DNA of 5,810 bases. It comes from CAYGZL01 sp964354345 (GTDB lineage Bacteria; Chloroflexota; Anaerolineae; Anaerolineales; UBA4823). Positions 5,590 to 5,810 of the stretch are shown here, one piece after another. The DNA lies in NCBI GenBank assembly GCA_964354345.1, contig CAYGZL010000178.1, positions 1 through 5,810 on the forward strand, given 5' to 3'. The notes under the pieces were generated by a model, which saw only the letters and a program-made list of their open reading frames with translations, was not told the origin of the DNA and did not search any database. Position numbers and translations under genes: made by a program. How positions within the stretch are numbered: the first letter of the stretch is position 1; every line of letters starts with the position of its first letter.

Positions 5590-5810
5590 ATGCCAAAGAA
5601 CAAACATACAGGTAGGGGCGAACCTATGTGTTCGCCCGGTAGGGGCGAACCTGCGTGTTCGCCCGGTAGGGGCGAACCTACGTGTTCGCCCGGTAGGGGC
5701 GAACCTATGTGTTCGCCCTGGGGCAAACACACAGGTTTGCCCCTACAGGATTCTGATCACCCGATGGTGATTGGCGTTTCGGGGGGACCGGACAGCCTGT
5801 ACCTGTTGGA
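5590..5810 (+). CDS. tilS: tRNA-Ile lysidine synthetase TilS, N-terminus with repeat-encoded extension (runs off right edge)
   Basis: TilS joins lysine to C34 of tRNA-Ile(CAU) using ATP, so that it reads AUA. The frame opened by ATG 5590 has no stop through 73 codons to the edge. It reads MPKNKHT, then four copies of G-R-G-E-P-x-C-S-P (x = M, A, T, M; residues 8-43), then W-G-K-H-T-G-L-P-L-Q-D-S-D-H-P, then M-V-I-G-V-S-G-G-P-D-S-L-Y-L-L (59-73). The S-G-G-P-D-S (64-69) is the PP-loop ATP-binding motif of TilS. Most TilS have only about 20 residues before it; here there are 63. ATG 5590 is favoured by a TATAAT 6 nt upstream. The alternative ATG 5764 would leave only 5 residues before S-G-G, which truncates the first strand, and it has only a distant AGGA at 5747-5750. 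Identity rests on the PP-loop and its surroundings; the rest is outside. Confidence 0.75.
   Translation, partial: MPKNKHTGRGEPMCSPGRGEPACSPGRGEPTCSPGRGEPMCSPWGKHTGLPLQDSDHPMVIGVSGGPDSLYLL
5611..5718 (+). repeat. Four tandem 27-nt hairpin repeats
   Basis: Four direct copies lie at 5611-5637, 5638-5664, 5665-5691 and 5692-5718 with no spacers. Each begins GGTAGGGGCGAAC and ends GTTCGCCC. The arms GGGCGAAC and GTTCGCCC form a perfect 8-bp stem around a 6-nt loop. Copies differ only in the two central loop bases: CTATGT, CTGCGT, CTACGT, CTATGT. The length is a multiple of three, so each copy adds nine residues to the TilS frame without shifting it. Confidence 0.95.
5720..5746 (-). repeat. Fifth, inverted copy of the 27-nt hairpin repeat
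   Basis: Read on the minus strand, 5746-5720 begins GTAGGGGCAAAC and ends GTTTGCCCC, with loop CTGTGT: the same design as the four direct copies. The stem is 9 bp (5720-5728 with 5735-5743). Relative to the direct copies, one stem pair is changed on both sides (G-C to A-T), so pairing is kept. Confidence 0.85.

Noticed and set aside
5611..5746. CRISPR array
   Set aside because: The 27-nt copies are directly abutting with no spacers, only the loop bases vary, and the last copy is inverted. No cas genes are present.
5720..5747. Rho-independent terminator from the last hairpin
   Set aside because: The 9-bp stem is followed by TACAGGATT, not a T-tract, on the plus strand, and by CGAACACAT-type repeat sequence on the minus strand. 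It is also inside the tilS frame.
5764..5766. ATG 5764 as the start of tilS
   Set aside because: It leaves only five residues before the S-G-G-P-D-S loop, lacks a well-spaced Shine-Dalgarno and a -10 box, whereas ATG 5590 has TATAAT at the 6-nt spacing shared by other leading genes. It is kept as an alternative only.

Overview
The window carries eight protein-coding genes, two of them cut by its edges, and no RNA genes. It looks like a chromosomal segment of a moderately GC-rich bacterium. I infer Chloroflexota, probably Anaerolineae, from the gene mix, an endonuclease-type MutL and a GGGGCGAAC-type hairpin repeat. I could not test this by search.

Layout, left to right. (1) On the minus strand at 1-137 is the N-terminus of a membrane-anchored or exported protein that runs off the left edge. 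It is preceded by a 125-bp spacer without a convincing gene or terminator. (2) A tight minus-strand operon runs from 1982 down to 263: a HAD-superfamily pyrimidine 5'-nucleotidase-like phosphatase, an 86-residue single-pass membrane protein of unknown function, and an alpha (A) subunit of a family I CoA-transferase. Its genes are 2 nt apart and then overlap by 4 nt. (3) A divergent plus-strand pair runs from 2034 to 4756: mutL, encoding a mismatch-repair endonuclease, followed after 8 nt by a zinc-dependent medium-chain alcohol dehydrogenase. (4) A sirtuin NAD-dependent deacylase on the minus strand (5569-4763) converges on the dehydrogenase with only 6 nt between stop codons. (5) On the plus strand from 5590 is the start of tilS (tRNA-Ile lysidine synthetase), cut by the right edge just after its PP-loop motif.

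Two things stand out. First, the four genes that head transcription units (HAD, mutL, sirtuin, tilS) each have a perfect TATAAT ending 6-7 nt before the start codon and no good Shine-Dalgarno. Downstream genes in the operons, and the left-edge gene, have Shine-Dalgarno sequences instead. This predicts leaderless transcripts for the leading genes. The sirtuin and tilS -10 boxes even overlap inside one 8-bp palindrome. Second, 5611-5743 holds four direct copies and one inverted copy of a 27-nt hairpin repeat. Because 27 is a multiple of three, the frame stays open from ATG 5590 through all copies into the TilS PP-loop. The repeats therefore appear to encode a Cys-containing N-terminal extension of TilS while also forming a row of hairpins at the very 5' end of its mRNA.

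The enzymes are mostly housekeeping or general metabolism: mismatch repair, tRNA modification, NAD-linked deacylation, phosphatase, dehydrogenase and CoA transfer. They do not form one obvious pathway.
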